Assembly (NCBI GenBank): GCA_012517355.1
Contig: JAAYVD010000117.1
Span: 91,717-155,716, forward strand
DNA length: 64,000 nt
DNA from: Candidatus Rifleibacteriota bacterium
GTDB lineage: Bacteria > Muiribacteriota > Ozemobacteria > Ozemobacterales > Ozemobacteraceae
Reading direction: 5' to 3'
Both the position numbers and the translations under genes were made by a program. Positions 23,654-34,100 of the stretch are shown one piece after another. The notes beneath the pieces were generated by a model. That model saw nothing but the letters and a program-made list of their open reading frames with translations, was not told the DNA's origin and did not search any database. Position 1 is the stretch's first letter; every line of letters begins with the position of its first letter.

Positions 23654-25288
23654 ATGCAGCGCTGGGGACTTGCCGTTCTGGCCTGCCTTCTCCTCGCCGT
23701 TCCGGGCTTCGCTCTGACCCTCGATACCCTGCCCGATTACCGGGATGCCGGCATGCGCCTGCTGGTCCGGGGCACCCAGAAGCTGCAGGGCGGCGACTTT
23801 GTCGGCGCCACCGAGGATCTGCGTCAGGCGGTCCGGCTGCGGCCCGACATGCCCGAGGCCTTCCACAACCTGGGCTTCGCCTTCGAGAAGATGGGCGACA
23901 CCCGCATGGCCGTCAAAGCCTACGAAAAGGCCCTGGCCCTCAACCCCAACTACCCGTCGGCCCTGAACAACCTGGGGTTCCTGCTCGCCACCCTCGAACT
24001 CGATGCCCAACGGGCGGTCCTGCTCTGCCAGCGCGCCGTCGAACTCGAGCCGGCCACCGCCAACTTCCGCGACTCGCTGGGCTGGGCCTGCTACAAGGCC
24101 GGCCGCCAGGACGAGGCCATCTCCCATTTCCGCGCCGCCATCAAGGCCGATCCCACCTTCTTCAAGTCCTATTTCAACCTCGGCTTCGTCGAGTTCACCC
24201 GGAAGAACTACGCCGAGGCGGCCCGCAACCTCACCGCCGTCCTCCGGTTGAACCGTGACTACCTCAAGGCCTACATCCCCCTCGCGGTCTCCTACGAAAA
24301 GACCAACCAATCCGGCAAGGCCCTCTACGTGTACCAGCAGGCCCTCACCAAGGCCCCCGCCGGATCGCCGATCCGGCGCCACATCGAGCGCGAACTGCAC
24401 CGGTTGACGGCCAACAGCAAGTCGTTCTACTTCTCCAAGGTCAAACAGATCCAGGCCAGTTCCCGCCTGACCGACTACCTCAAGAGCAAGGGGAAGCTCG
24501 GTTCCGGCGCGGGGAGCGGCTCCACCATCGAGACCTCCGGCACGTTCACCCCGGTGGCGGGCCTGCCCGAAACCGCCATGTCCTTCGATGCGGCCCTGCC
24601 CGACATGGCTCCCGCCGCCACCCCGGCCTTCGGGGGAGCGCCCGCTCCCCGGGCTTCGATCCCCAGCGCGGCATCGCGGCCCTCTCCCGGCCGGCCCGCG
24701 CCCTCCGGCTACGCACCAGGGCGCGAACTGAGCGTGGAAGAGGAACGCCGCCTCGAGAAGCAGTATTCCCTCGCCAAGTCCTATCTCGACCGGGGCCTCG
24801 TGTCCGAAGCCGCCGCCGAGCTCGAGAAGGTCCTGGCCGCCGCCGGCGAGGCGACGGTCGGCCGCCAGGCCCGTCAGCTCCTGCTGAAGGTGCGCCGCGA
24901 ACTCGAGGACCGCAACAAGGATGCCGCCCGCACCCACCTCGACATGGGGAAGGATTTCTTCCGCTCGGGAAAATACGACATGGCCGAGGAGCAGTTCCGC
25001 AAGGCGTTGTCGCTGAGCCCCGAGAACGCCGTGGCCTTCAAGGACCTCGCCCTGCTGCACTACAACCAGGGAAAATTCAAGGAAGCCTACGAGGAATGCA
25101 AGAAAGCCCTCGCCCTCGACCAGACCCTGAAGGAGGCCTATGTCGTGCTCGGTTCCCTGTATACCAAGAAGGGCCGCATCGACGAGGCCCTGCGCACCCT
25201 GCGCCGCATCCGCGAGGTGTCCGACACGCGTGACGCCGTCGACGAACTGGCCGAACGGATGATCGCCTCCCTCAACGCCGGGGGCTGA
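23654..25288 (+). CDS. Exported TPR-repeat protein
   Basis: The product has 544 residues from the ATG at 23654, which has AAGGAGG 6 bp upstream and a Sec signal peptide (MQRWGLAVLACLLLAVPGFA). The frame is open upstream, but that part crosses the inverted-repeat element. Residues about 30-260 hold at least five TPR units (DMPEAFHNLGFAFEKMGDTR, NPNYPSALNNLGFLLATLEL and further copies). A Pro/Ala/Ser-rich linker follows (about 300-355), and a second TPR block spans 365-530 (ENAVAFKDLALLHYNQGKFK). It is probably a periplasmic or envelope scaffold for protein complexes. pgeF starts 1 bp after its stop, so the two and pdxJ likely form an operon. Confidence 0.8.
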   Translation: MQRWGLAVLACLLLAVPGFALTLDTLPDYRDAGMRLLVRGTQKLQGGDFVGATEDLRQAVRLRPDMPEAFHNLGFAFEKMGDTRMAVKAYEKALALNPNYPSALNNLGFLLATLELDAQRAVLLCQRAVELEPATANFRDSLGWACYKAGRQDEAISHFRAAIKADPTFFKSYFNLGFVEFTRKNYAEAARNLTAVLRLNRDYLKAYIPLAVSYEKTNQSGKALYVYQQALTKAPAGSPIRRHIERELHRLTANSKSFYFSKVKQIQASSRLTDYLKSKGKLGSGAGSGSTIETSGTFTPVAGLPETAMSFDAALPDMAPAATPAFGGAPAPRASIPSAASRPSPGRPAPSGYAPGRELSVEEERRLEKQYSLAKSYLDRGLVSEAAAELEKVLAAAGEATVGRQARQLLLKVRRELEDRNKDAARTHLDMGKDFFRSGKYDMAEEQFRKALSLSPENAVAFKDLALLHYNQGKFKEAYEECKKALALDQTLKEAYVVLGSLYTKKGRIDEALRTLRRIREVSDTRDAVDELAERMIASLNAGG

Positions 25289-25289
25289 G

Positions 25290-26036
25290 ATGCACCTGTT
25301 CCGCCTGCCGGGGATCGTGGCCGGGTTCTCGGAACGGACCGACGGCAGCCTGAACTTCCTCGACCGCCCCGCCGCCGGCCAGCGCCTCTTGTGGGAAAGC
25401 CTGGCCGTCGTGGCCCCCCTTGGGCTGACCCCGCCCCGCTTCGCCACGCAGGTCCACCAGACCCGCGTCCTGACCGTGACCGACGCCTCGCCCGCCGGTC
25501 ACCAGGGCGAGGGCGACGCCCTGCTCACCGCCCTGCCCGGCCAGCCGGTCGGGGTGTTCACCGCCGACTGCCTGCCGGTGCTGATCGCGGCAGGGCCGGC
25601 GGTCATGGCCGTCCATGCCGGCTGGAAGGGGACCCGCCAGGACATCACCGGGAAGGCAGTGGCTGCCCTCCACGCGGCCAGCGGCGTGCCGCCCGTCGAC
25701 ATGCAGGTGCTGATGGGGCCCTGTATCGGGTCCTGCTGCCTCGAATTGGGGGATGAGGTGGCGGCTGCGTTCCGCGCCAACGACGAGCGTGATCTTGCCT
25801 GCTTCTCACGGGGGGCGGCGGGGAAGTGGCATCTCGACCTGCGGGGCCTCAACGTCATCCAGTGCCTCGAGCGCGGCGTTCCCCGCGCCCACATCCGGCA
25901 TGTCCACGACTGTACCCGCTGCCTGCCCGACCGCTACTTCTCCTACCGGCAGATGCGGGGCCGGAACGGCACGCAGTTCTCCTTCATCGCCCTTCTGCCC
26001 GCGGCCGGCGGCCCGCCGCCCGCCCGCGGTTCCTGA
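25290..26036 (+). CDS. pgeF: Laccase-domain protein PgeF/YfiH (purine nucleoside phosphorylase family)
   Basis: This is a 248-residue protein of the YfiH/LACC1 family. Family members phosphorolyse purine nucleosides and adenosine, and in some bacteria help peptidoglycan editing. The zinc/catalytic residues His56 (TQVHQTRV), Cys94 (FTADCLPV) and His109 (AVHAGWKGT) are all present, with a further conserved [10 protein letters not shown]. It starts 1 bp after the TPR gene stop and is followed 29 bp later by pdxJ. Phosphorolysis would release ribose-1-phosphate, the substrate of DeoB in the BMC operon of this window. That metabolic link is inference and not genetic linkage. Confidence 0.88.
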   Translation: MHLFRLPGIVAGFSERTDGSLNFLDRPAAGQRLLWESLAVVAPLGLTPPRFATQVHQTRVLTVTDASPAGHQGEGDALLTALPGQPVGVFTADCLPVLIAAGPAVMAVHAGWKGTRQDITGKAVAALHAASGVPPVDMQVLMGPCIGSCCLELGDEVAAAFRANDERDLACFSRGAAGKWHLDLRGLNVIQCLERGVPRAHIRHVHDCTRCLPDRYFSYRQMRGRNGTQFSFIALLPAAGGPPPARGS

Positions 26037-26065
26037 AGAACCATTCCGCTCAGGGGGTTGCCAGA

Positions 26066-26809
26066 ATGATCAAGCTGGGAGTCAACATCGATCACGTCGC
26101 CACCATCCGTCAGGCGCGGCGCGGGCGCGAGCCCGATCCGGTCTGGGCCGCGGGCATCGCCGAGATGGCCGGGGCGGACGGCATCACCGTCCACCTGCGG
26201 GAGGACCGCCGTCACATCCAGGACCGCGACGTGCGGATCCTGCGCGAAACGGTGCGCACCCGCCTCAACCTCGAGATGGGAGCCACGAAGGAGATCGTGG
26301 CCATCGCGGTCGGCCTGCAGCCCGACATGGCAACCCTGGTGCCGGAGCGTCGCCAGGAGATCACCACCGAAGGGGGCCTCGACGTGGCCGGCCAGGTCCG
26401 CAAGATCCGCGACGCCGTGCGCAAGCTGCAGAAGGTGGGCATCGCGGTCAGTCTGTTCATCGACCCCGTGGCCGAACAGGTCAAGGCCGCCGCCGAAGCC
26501 GGGGCGGAGTTCGTCGAATTCCACACCGGGCGGTATGCCGAGGCCCGGGGCGAGGCCGAGGTCGAACACGAACTCGGCACGCTGTACGAGATGGCCGAGA
26601 TGGGGGTCGACCTGGGGCTGCGGATCAACGCCGGCCACGGCATCTCCTACTGGAATGTCGCTCCGCTGGTCCGGATGGCCGGCCTCGAGGAGTTCAACAT
26701 CGGCCACAGCATCATCTCCCGGGCGGTGCTGACCGGGCTGGCCCAGGCGGTCGGCGACATGAAGAAGGCGATCCGCGAGGCCGAGCAGGAACAGGGCGTG
26801 ATCGGATGA
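26066..26809 (+). CDS. pdxJ: Pyridoxine 5'-phosphate synthase
   Basis: This 247-residue TIM-barrel enzyme condenses 3-amino-2-oxopropyl phosphate with deoxyxylulose-5-phosphate to make pyridoxine phosphate in DXP-dependent vitamin B6 synthesis. [17 protein letters not shown] at the N-terminus, [20 protein letters not shown], the glutamate in [14 protein letters not shown], and [11 protein letters not shown] near the C-terminus are family signatures. The start at 26066 has CAGGGGG about 9 bp upstream. The frame is open further upstream inside pgeF, but the conserved motif begins right at this ATG. The presence of pdxJ implies de novo B6 synthesis. Confidence 0.96.
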   Translation: MIKLGVNIDHVATIRQARRGREPDPVWAAGIAEMAGADGITVHLREDRRHIQDRDVRILRETVRTRLNLEMGATKEIVAIAVGLQPDMATLVPERRQEITTEGGLDVAGQVRKIRDAVRKLQKVGIAVSLFIDPVAEQVKAAAEAGAEFVEFHTGRYAEARGEAEVEHELGTLYEMAEMGVDLGLRINAGHGISYWNVAPLVRMAGLEEFNIGHSIISRAVLTGLAQAVGDMKKAIREAEQEQGVIG

Positions 26810-26957
26810 CCCCCCTCGGCCCGCCGGCCACGCGGCCCAGGCCATCCACGGGCGGCCCGGGTGCCGCCCCTCGGGGTTGGCGCTAAGGACTTTTCCCCTT
26901 CCTGACGATGATAGGAGGGAAGACTCTGTCGATCCACGGACGAAAAAGGAGAGCCCT

Positions 26958-28916
26958 ATGCTGAACACGTTGGCACCTGCCCGGTACCGGAAGAGTGTCG
27001 TGGCAGGAGTGTTCCTCCTCATGCTGTTTTCCCTCTTCGGCTGCACCACGGGCGTGAAGAGGGATGAGGGGCTGACCGACTTCGAGGCCCCCACCATCCC
27101 CACCAACATCGTCGGCATCGGGAAGGAGCGCGCCATCCTGCTGACCTGGAGCGCCAACACCGAGGCCGACCTGGTGGGCTACAACATCTACCGGTCGAGC
27201 AGCTCGGGGGGCCCGTTCACCCTGGTCTCGACGATCGGCAAGATGGCCGCCCCCTCCTACCTCGACAACGACAACCAGAACTACCTGGTGAACGATCAAT
27301 ACTACTATTACAAGATCTCGGCCTTCGACACGCAGGGCAAGGAGTCCGACCTGTCGCGCACCAACGCGGTCCAGGCCCGGGCCGGCCTGCCGGTCGAGGA
27401 ACGGCCGCCCCGCGTGGTCAACATCAAGGTGCGGGCGTCCCAGGACACCGTCTACGTCGCCTGGGACAAGGTCACCTCGGCCCATATCAAGGGCTACAAC
27501 ATCTATCGCGGTCTCTCCACCAGTGCCGGCGGCGTCCAGTGGATCTCCTCGGTGCCGCAGGACACCCCGGGCTTCGTCGACAGTTCCGTCACCAAGAGTT
27601 CGGCCGAGCAGTACACCTACATCATCCGGTCCTTCAACGAGGAGTACACCGAGAGCGAGAACAGCGACCCCGTGCAGGTGACTCTGCTGTCGGGGGATGA
27701 CACCATTCCGGGCATCCCCTACGATCTCGCCGTCAGCACCGACGTCGATCCCGTCGTCTCCTGGCACAAGCCCATGAAGAACGAGGATGGTTCGAACATC
27801 TTCGACGGCAACAACCCCACCCTCGACCTCGCCGCCTACCTGATCTTCCGCGCCAACCCCAACGACCGGCTGTTCTCGCTGATCGGCATCGTCGAGGACA
27901 ACGGGTCGGCCAACCTGACCCAGAGCTTCAAGGACGTCAACGGCACCTCCTACAACCTGTTCGCGGTGCGCGCCATCGACCGCAACGGCAACGTCAGCAA
28001 GATGAGCTCGATCGTCACCCAGTCGGCCGATTCCGACATCCCCCATGTGCCCACCGGGCTGACCGCCTGGTCCTCGACCTCGACCGAGGCGGGCATCAAG
28101 CTGGCCTGGAACGCGGCCCGCAACGCCACCAGCTACAACATCTACTTCAGCACGGTCGCTGACGGCGGCTACACCAAGATGGTCACCGGCCAGCCCCAAT
28201 GGACCGAGACCTCGGCCTACGTCATCAACACCTACCCCTCCAACTTCAACCAGAACCCCGAGAAGAAGAGCCAGAAGCTCGAGTTCGGCATCCCCTACTT
28301 CTTCAAGGTGTCGGCCGTCAGCGCCTCGGGCAAGGAAAGCGATCTCAGCAGCTACGCCAAGGCGTATCCCGGCGGCCTGTGGGTGGGCGTCCTCGAGGGG
28401 GAGAACCCGAACTGGAACTTCAACAACGTGAAATCGACCGCCGGCTCGATCGCCAACAGCTACCTGATCTACAACAACAAGGACTACCCGGCCATCGACT
28501 ACTACTCGGGCGCCGGCCTGGCCCTGCTGATCGCCGACACCGTCGGCACCCCCGGCAACGGCGACTCCTACGAGTTCGGGGTGGGGAACATCTTCTCCAG
28601 CGATTACTACAACCTGCCCACCCCCGTCGGCGGCACCTACCGGTTCAACGTCTACGCCTACTACTACCCGCACACCTCAGGCGGCAACTGGCGCCTCCAG
28701 ATCCGGGAAAACGGCGTTCTCGCCTCCACCCTCCTGGAAAAGGACATCGGTGGCTACGGCCCGGTCAACAAGGGTCGCACCGCGATGGCCCTCGGCCAGA
28801 TCATCCTCAACGACGGCGTGGCCGGGGTCGACCTCGAACTGACCGCCATCAGCGCCGGGGCCGGCGGCGGGGCCAACCTGTTCCTCGACTCGCTGGTGTT
28901 CGTCAGGGCCCAGTAA
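26958..28916 (+). CDS. Lipoprotein with fibronectin type III-like domains
   Basis: The product has 652 residues from the ATG at 26958 (GGAG upstream). A lipoprotein signal ends in the lipobox LFGC with Cys29. At least four FN3-like beta domains follow, each with an LTW or VAW strand and a YNIYR or YLIFR motif: ILLTWSANTEADLVGYNIYR near 65, TVYVAWDKVTSAHIKGYNIYR near 170, a third near 275 and a fourth near 385. The last 140 residues are a different beta-rich domain, possibly carbohydrate-binding (FRFNVYAYYYP-like stretch), with a conserved GGxNLFLDSLVF end. It is probably a surface-exposed binding or structural protein. A strong terminator follows. Confidence 0.78.
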   Translation: MLNTLAPARYRKSVVAGVFLLMLFSLFGCTTGVKRDEGLTDFEAPTIPTNIVGIGKERAILLTWSANTEADLVGYNIYRSSSSGGPFTLVSTIGKMAAPSYLDNDNQNYLVNDQYYYYKISAFDTQGKESDLSRTNAVQARAGLPVEERPPRVVNIKVRASQDTVYVAWDKVTSAHIKGYNIYRGLSTSAGGVQWISSVPQDTPGFVDSSVTKSSAEQYTYIIRSFNEEYTESENSDPVQVTLLSGDDTIPGIPYDLAVSTDVDPVVSWHKPMKNEDGSNIFDGNNPTLDLAAYLIFRANPNDRLFSLIGIVEDNGSANLTQSFKDVNGTSYNLFAVRAIDRNGNVSKMSSIVTQSADSDIPHVPTGLTAWSSTSTEAGIKLAWNAARNATSYNIYFSTVADGGYTKMVTGQPQWTETSAYVINTYPSNFNQNPEKKSQKLEFGIPYFFKVSAVSASGKESDLSSYAKAYPGGLWVGVLEGENPNWNFNNVKSTAGSIANSYLIYNNKDYPAIDYYSGAGLALLIADTVGTPGNGDSYEFGVGNIFSSDYYNLPTPVGGTYRFNVYAYYYPHTSGGNWRLQIRENGVLASTLLEKDIGGYGPVNKGRTAMALGQIILNDGVAGVDLELTAISAGAGGGANLFLDSLVFVRAQ

Positions 28917-28937
28917 CCGGACCGCATCGGATCCACA

Positions 28938-28971
28938 CCACCGGGGGGGTCGACCTCCCGGTGGTTTTTTT
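28938..28971 (+). terminator. Rho-independent terminator after the FN3 lipoprotein gene
   Basis: An 11-bp stem (28938-28948 with 28954-28964, one G-T pair) with a 5-nt loop is followed by seven T (28965-28971). This is the best canonical terminator in the window. Confidence 0.9.
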
Positions 28972-28990
28972 CTGGTAGAATGGGTGTGCC

Positions 28991-31105
28991 ATGGAGAGGA
29001 TCGACATCGGCCCGGCGGCAACGGACGGCCGTTTCCGACGCGGGTTCCCGTTTCTGAGTGGGCTGCAACTGGCCACCGCGTTCTTTCTCGCCTGGGAGAT
29101 CCTCCTGCAGGCCGGAGTCCCTGCCGGGGGAAATGTCGGGGAGATCCTGGCCCTCTTCGGAACCGGCTCGGCCGTCGTCGCCGGAGGTCTGGGCGCCATG
29201 CTGCTGTTCCGGTGGCGGCCGGCCGCCGGGGAGGCGGTCGCCCGCAGCGGGATCCCCCTCCTCCTGGCGGCGGCCGGACTGGCCCTGTTCCTGGCCTGGC
29301 CCTCCTACGGCGGGTGGTTGCTGGTGGTCGCCGGGGGTGGGCTGTGGCTCGCCTGGGCCGCCGAAACGCACCTGGCGACGACCAGGCCGTGGACGGCCCT
29401 TCCCCTGCTGGCGGTCAACTATCTGCTGGTCGCCTTCCTGTACGTCGATCTGCGGTATTTTGCCGTCACCAAGGCCCACCTCGGGCCTTCGCAATTGACC
29501 GTCTTCCTGCTGCTGGCGCCCCAGACCGCGGGTGAGGCGATGGGGGTTTCCTGGCCCCTGGTCGAGGCGGTCCTGGTGACCTTTGGCGTCTACCTGGCGG
29601 GAACCCTGGCCTTCGGTCTCGGGTGGCGATGGCCGGTTCACCGCCCCACCGTCCGGATGGCCGTGGCGGTTGCGGTGGGGGTCTGGATGCTGGTGGTGGC
29701 CGGTTCCTTTCCGGCCCTGTCCGGCATGCTCCCGATCACCGATTTCCTGGACTTCCGGCTGCGAATGGGGAATTTCCCGATGCCGCTCCCGTCCTCCTGG
29801 CGGACGCCGGACATGGATATCGACGGCAGCCGGTCGCCGCCGGTCGACTGGGCGCGGTTGTTCCCGCCCTCGCAATTCGCCTGGAAAGAGGCGGGCCCAC
29901 GGTTGAACCTCGTCGTCCTGCTCGTGGAAAGCTGGCGGGCCGACCTGTTCCCGCTCCTGATGAAGGGAACCATGGAGGCGGTCCGGTCCGGCCTGTGGCT
30001 GCGCAACCACCACTCGCTCACCAACTCCAGCGTGTCGTCCTACGTCGGCCTGTATTTCAACCGGTTCCCCCTCGCCTACCTCGAACACCTGCAACCCGCC
30101 CCCCCCGCGCCTTTTCTCGGCTTCCTCGCCTCCTCCGGATACCGGCTGCAGCACTTCGGGGAATACTGGGAAACCCTGATCGATGGCCGGACCATCGCCG
30201 GGTTCGCCGCCCGCCCCTATCCGGCGACCGCGACCCGGCCCGAGATTTCCGCGGGTGCCCTGACCGACATCCTGCGCACCCTCGAAACCCCCGGGCCCCA
30301 CGCCATCGAGGCGTTCCTGTACTGCACCCATTTCAACTACTACTACCCGCCCGGGTTCGAGACCTTCACCCCGACCTATCCCGACGACCAGGGCGATATC
30401 TTCCTGGCCGGGCCTTCCCCAGACCTCGTCGAGAAGGCCCGGAACCGGTACCGCAACAGCCTCCTCTACACCGACTCCCTGCTGACCGACTTCTTCCGGG
30501 AGGTTTCCCGCCGTGGCCTGTTCGACACCACCGTGTTCGTCGTGCTCGGCGATCACGGGGAGTCGCTGGGGGAAGACGGGTCGTTCACCCATTGCAGCGG
30601 CCCCAACGCCAGCCAGGTGCGGGTTCCCTGCCTGATCTGGGCGCCCGGGCTGGCGCCGGGGGTCATCGATGCGGCGACCTCGCACCTCGATATCGTCCCC
30701 ACCCTGGCCGGCCTGATGGGGTTCACCGCCGATCCCGCGGCCGGGGTCGATGTCCGCCGGGCGGCCGGCCGGACGGCCGTGACGATGGACCTGTCGGCCG
30801 ACCGGCGTCTCGTCCTCCGGCGTCCCGACCGCCTTTCCCTCTTCCAGGCCGGCCCTGATGGCCGCCTGTCCTGGACCATCTCCACCGCCCCCGATTTCCG
30901 GATCTACCCCGACCAGCTCGCCTGGTATGACCGGGGGGCGGTCGGTTCTCTCGCCCGCCTGATCGAGGAAGACCGGCGCGAGGTCCTGGAGCGGGTGTAT
31001 CCCCGCCCGGCCTCCGTCAGCGCGACGGGAAGCCCGCCGGAAGGGATGGGGGTCGCCCGGCCGGAACCCCCCTCGCCACGCGGGGAGACGGAGGACAGTC
31101 TCTGA
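28991..31105 (+). CDS. Membrane-anchored sulfatase-fold (alkaline phosphatase superfamily) protein, YejM/LtaS-like
   Basis: This is a 704-residue protein. The first 260 residues contain about five to seven transmembrane helices. The rest is an extracytoplasmic sulfatase-like domain: NLVVLLVESWRADLF near 300-315 is the first metal-site strand, HHSLTNSSVSSYVGLYFN near 340-355 covers the nucleophile region, VVLGDHGESLGEDGSF near 515-530 holds the second metal-site Asp-His, and TSHLDIVPTLAGLMG is typical. Relatives include LtaS, phosphoethanolamine transferases and YejM, all acting on envelope lipids or polysaccharides. I cannot say which reaction applies, or whether the nucleophile is a Thr or a Ser. 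The HEAT-repeat gene starts 2 bp after its stop. Confidence 0.8.
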   Translation: MERIDIGPAATDGRFRRGFPFLSGLQLATAFFLAWEILLQAGVPAGGNVGEILALFGTGSAVVAGGLGAMLLFRWRPAAGEAVARSGIPLLLAAAGLALFLAWPSYGGWLLVVAGGGLWLAWAAETHLATTRPWTALPLLAVNYLLVAFLYVDLRYFAVTKAHLGPSQLTVFLLLAPQTAGEAMGVSWPLVEAVLVTFGVYLAGTLAFGLGWRWPVHRPTVRMAVAVAVGVWMLVVAGSFPALSGMLPITDFLDFRLRMGNFPMPLPSSWRTPDMDIDGSRSPPVDWARLFPPSQFAWKEAGPRLNLVVLLVESWRADLFPLLMKGTMEAVRSGLWLRNHHSLTNSSVSSYVGLYFNRFPLAYLEHLQPAPPAPFLGFLASSGYRLQHFGEYWETLIDGRTIAGFAARPYPATATRPEISAGALTDILRTLETPGPHAIEAFLYCTHFNYYYPPGFETFTPTYPDDQGDIFLAGPSPDLVEKARNRYRNSLLYTDSLLTDFFREVSRRGLFDTTVFVVLGDHGESLGEDGSFTHCSGPNASQVRVPCLIWAPGLAPGVIDAATSHLDIVPTLAGLMGFTADPAAGVDVRRAAGRTAVTMDLSADRRLVLRRPDRLSLFQAGPDGRLSWTISTAPDFRIYPDQLAWYDRGAVGSLARLIEEDRREVLERVYPRPASVSATGSPPEGMGVARPEPPSPRGETEDSL

Positions 31106-31107
31106 CC

Positions 31108-34100
31108 ATGCCCACCGGAACGATCAACGGCCTGCTGGCCACCTTGCGGTCGCCGGACGAAAACGAGCGGCGCCAGGCCATCGTCGAGCTCCTGGAGAGC
31201 CAGGATCCCCAGGCCCTTCCCCTGTTGACCCAGTTGGCCAGCCAGGACCCGAGCGTGGAGATCCGCTATTACGCCCGCCGGGCGGTGGAAACCCTGAAGA
31301 AGAGCCTGCCGGCCGCCCCGCCCCCCGCCGGTGGTGAGGGCCGGCCTCTGGCCGACCTCTTCGCTTCCCCGGCGCCGGCCGATCGCTTCGAGGGGCTGAA
31401 GCAGGCCCTCAGGACGCCGACACCGGAAGGCACCGCCCTCGTCCGCCAGGGCCTGGCCCGCGAAGAGGTACCCCAGCTGAAGGCCAGTTTCCTCATTGCC
31501 ATGGGCCGCCTGGGCGGCCCCGGCGACGTTCCCGCCCTGGCCGCCGGGCTGGCCGCCGAAGACGCCCGCGTCCGGGCCAACGCGGTCGAAGCCCTGGGGA
31601 CGGTGGGGGGCGACGAAGCCGTCCGCCGCGTGATTCCTCTCCTGCAGGACCCCGACAACCGGGTCAAGGCCAACGTGATCACCGTCCTGAAGGGGTTCGG
31701 GGGGGCGTCCCTGCTCGAGCTCCTCCGCCGCATGGCCGCCGAGGACGAAGTGTGGATGCGGGATTCCGCCCTCTATGCCCTTTCCTGCTTCGACAGTCCC
31801 CATGCCCTGGCGCTGGTGGCCCGGATGGCCGCCCGCGATCCCCTGGAGCGGTTGCGGGAAAAGGCCGGCCAGTATCTGCGCGGGCTGGCCGACAAGGGGA
31901 ACCAGGTCGCCGCGGAACTGCTGGCCCGGGTGGCCGCCGCGCGGGCGGGCACCACTCCGGAGACCCCCGTTTCCCCACCCTCCCCGCCTCCCTCCCGGCC
32001 TCCCTCCCCGCCCTCGGTGGCCGAGCCTGGCCCGGTCGCTCCGCCGCGGCCGGCCACGGTCGCACCGGCTCCGCCCGGGGCCGAGGCCCCGCCACTGCCG
32101 GTGGCCATCCTCCCCCGGCCGGCGGAGGTTCCGGAAAAGACGCTGCCTGCCCCGATTCCGGCCGCCCCCGCGCCGGTGCCTCCTCCATCCCCGGCCGGGG
32201 TCGCTCCGGCGGGGGTGGAAATGCCGGTTGCCACCGGCGCTGCCGGCCTGGGCGACGAGATCCAGGGGCTCTTGGCCAGCGACGATCCCGGCAAGCGGCA
32301 GTTGGCCCTGCTGAAAGTGTCCCAGGGCGCCACCCGCGATCCGGCCGACCTTCCCCTCCTGCTCGCGGCCTTGCGTCGCGAGTCGGAAGGTCTCCTGCTC
32401 GCCTCGCTCATCACCCTCCTGAAGGATTTCCGGGGGGATGGGGTCTTCGAGGCGGTCCAACCCTTCCTGACGCACGCCGATGACCGCGTCCGTGCCAACG
32501 CCGCCGAGACGCTCGCGGCCATCGACGGCCCCGCCGCCTCCCCGCATCTTCTGGCCCTGCTCGAGGATCCCAACAACCGGGTCCGGGCCAACACCATCCT
32601 GGCTCTCGCCGCCGACGGCATCCTCGACCCGGTGGGGGCGGTGGGCACGATGTGCGCCGATCCCCGGGAGGTCTTCCGCCGGAGCGGCCTGTATGTCGTC
32701 TCCAGCCTGCCGCGCCCCGGGTTCCTGCCGCTGTTGCAGACCCTTCTGGAGGACACCTCGCCGCGGGTGCGCGGGCTGGCCTTCGACGTGGTCTCTGATT
32801 TCGCCGAAGCCGGCATTCCCGGCGCGGCCCAGATCAAGAGCCGGGTCGAGGACCGCATCCGCATGGAAAAGGGCCGCGACCGGTTCTTCGAAAACTCCTT
32901 CGACCAGCTGTTTTCCGGGCTTCTGCAATCGATGGCCGCGGGGGGAGGGCCCTCCCGGGCCCGTCCGGAAGCCTCCCCCCTGCAGGAACGGCAGGCTCTG
33001 ATGCGGCTCGGCCGGAAGGCGGAGCAGGCCGGCCTGCTGCCGGTCGCGCTGCGTGACCGCCTGGCGGCCCTGGCCAAGGAGACGCAGCGCCTGCAGGCCC
33101 TTCTGGGCGATCGGGAGAGGCAGTCGCCTCCCCAGGATCCCGGGATCGCGGGGCAGGCCAAGGAAGCCAGCGAACGGGAACTGCTGCGACAGGAGATCAA
33201 GCGGGCGGAGGGACGCCGCGATTCCATCCTGATCGAGGCGGGCGGCCAGGTCCTGGACGGGGCGGCGCGCCAGACCGCCGAGGCCCGCAACCGGCTCCAA
33301 CCCGAGCTGCAGGAGGCGGAGGCCAGCCGCGTGGCGGGGGTTCCCACCGGGGAGTTCAGCGTCCTGCCGGCGGCCGACGCGGCCATCCCCGAGATCTTCG
33401 ATCTCACCATGCGGATCTACCAGAAGCACGTGGTGGCCTTTTCCCTGGTCACCGGCGGCATCGCTTTCGGCTCCGGCCTGGTGCTCGGCGGCGGCATTCT
33501 CGTCGTGGCCCTGGCCATGGCGGTCCACCCCGCCCTGGGTGCCCTCCTGATCCTTCCCCTGCTGCCCGTGGCCCTCTATGGCGGGGTCTGGGCCCACGCC
33601 TTGTGGAAGGTCACCCTGACCCTGATGATCCAGCGGTTCGTCGCGGGGCAACCCGCCCCCCTTGGGGAAACCACCCGGGAAGCCGCCGGCCTGGCCGGGC
33701 CGCTGGTCTGGGTCATGGCCCGGAAATACCTGTATCTGGCGGGCCAGGGGGTGGCCGCCTTTTTCATCGCTCTGCCCGTGGCCGGGTTCCTGGTCGTCAA
33801 CAACGGGTTGTATGGTGTCGCCCTGGTCCGGCTGGGGATGCTGGTCGTGATGGCGGTGATCTTCGGGTCCCGGTTCTTTCCGTATTGGCTGGTGGAACCC
33901 GATTTCGTCCTGCAAGGGGGCCGCCCCGACCGCGACCCCTTCGAATCGGCCCTCCAGGTCTTCCGGGACAACCCGGGGCGGATCATCATGCTCTACCTGT
34001 TCGCTTCGGTGATGATGGGCCTGATCAGCGGCACCACGGTCGAACTGTTCGTCCTGCTGACCTTCCTGCCCCTGGGGAAGGTGGTGGTCACGGTGGTCGC

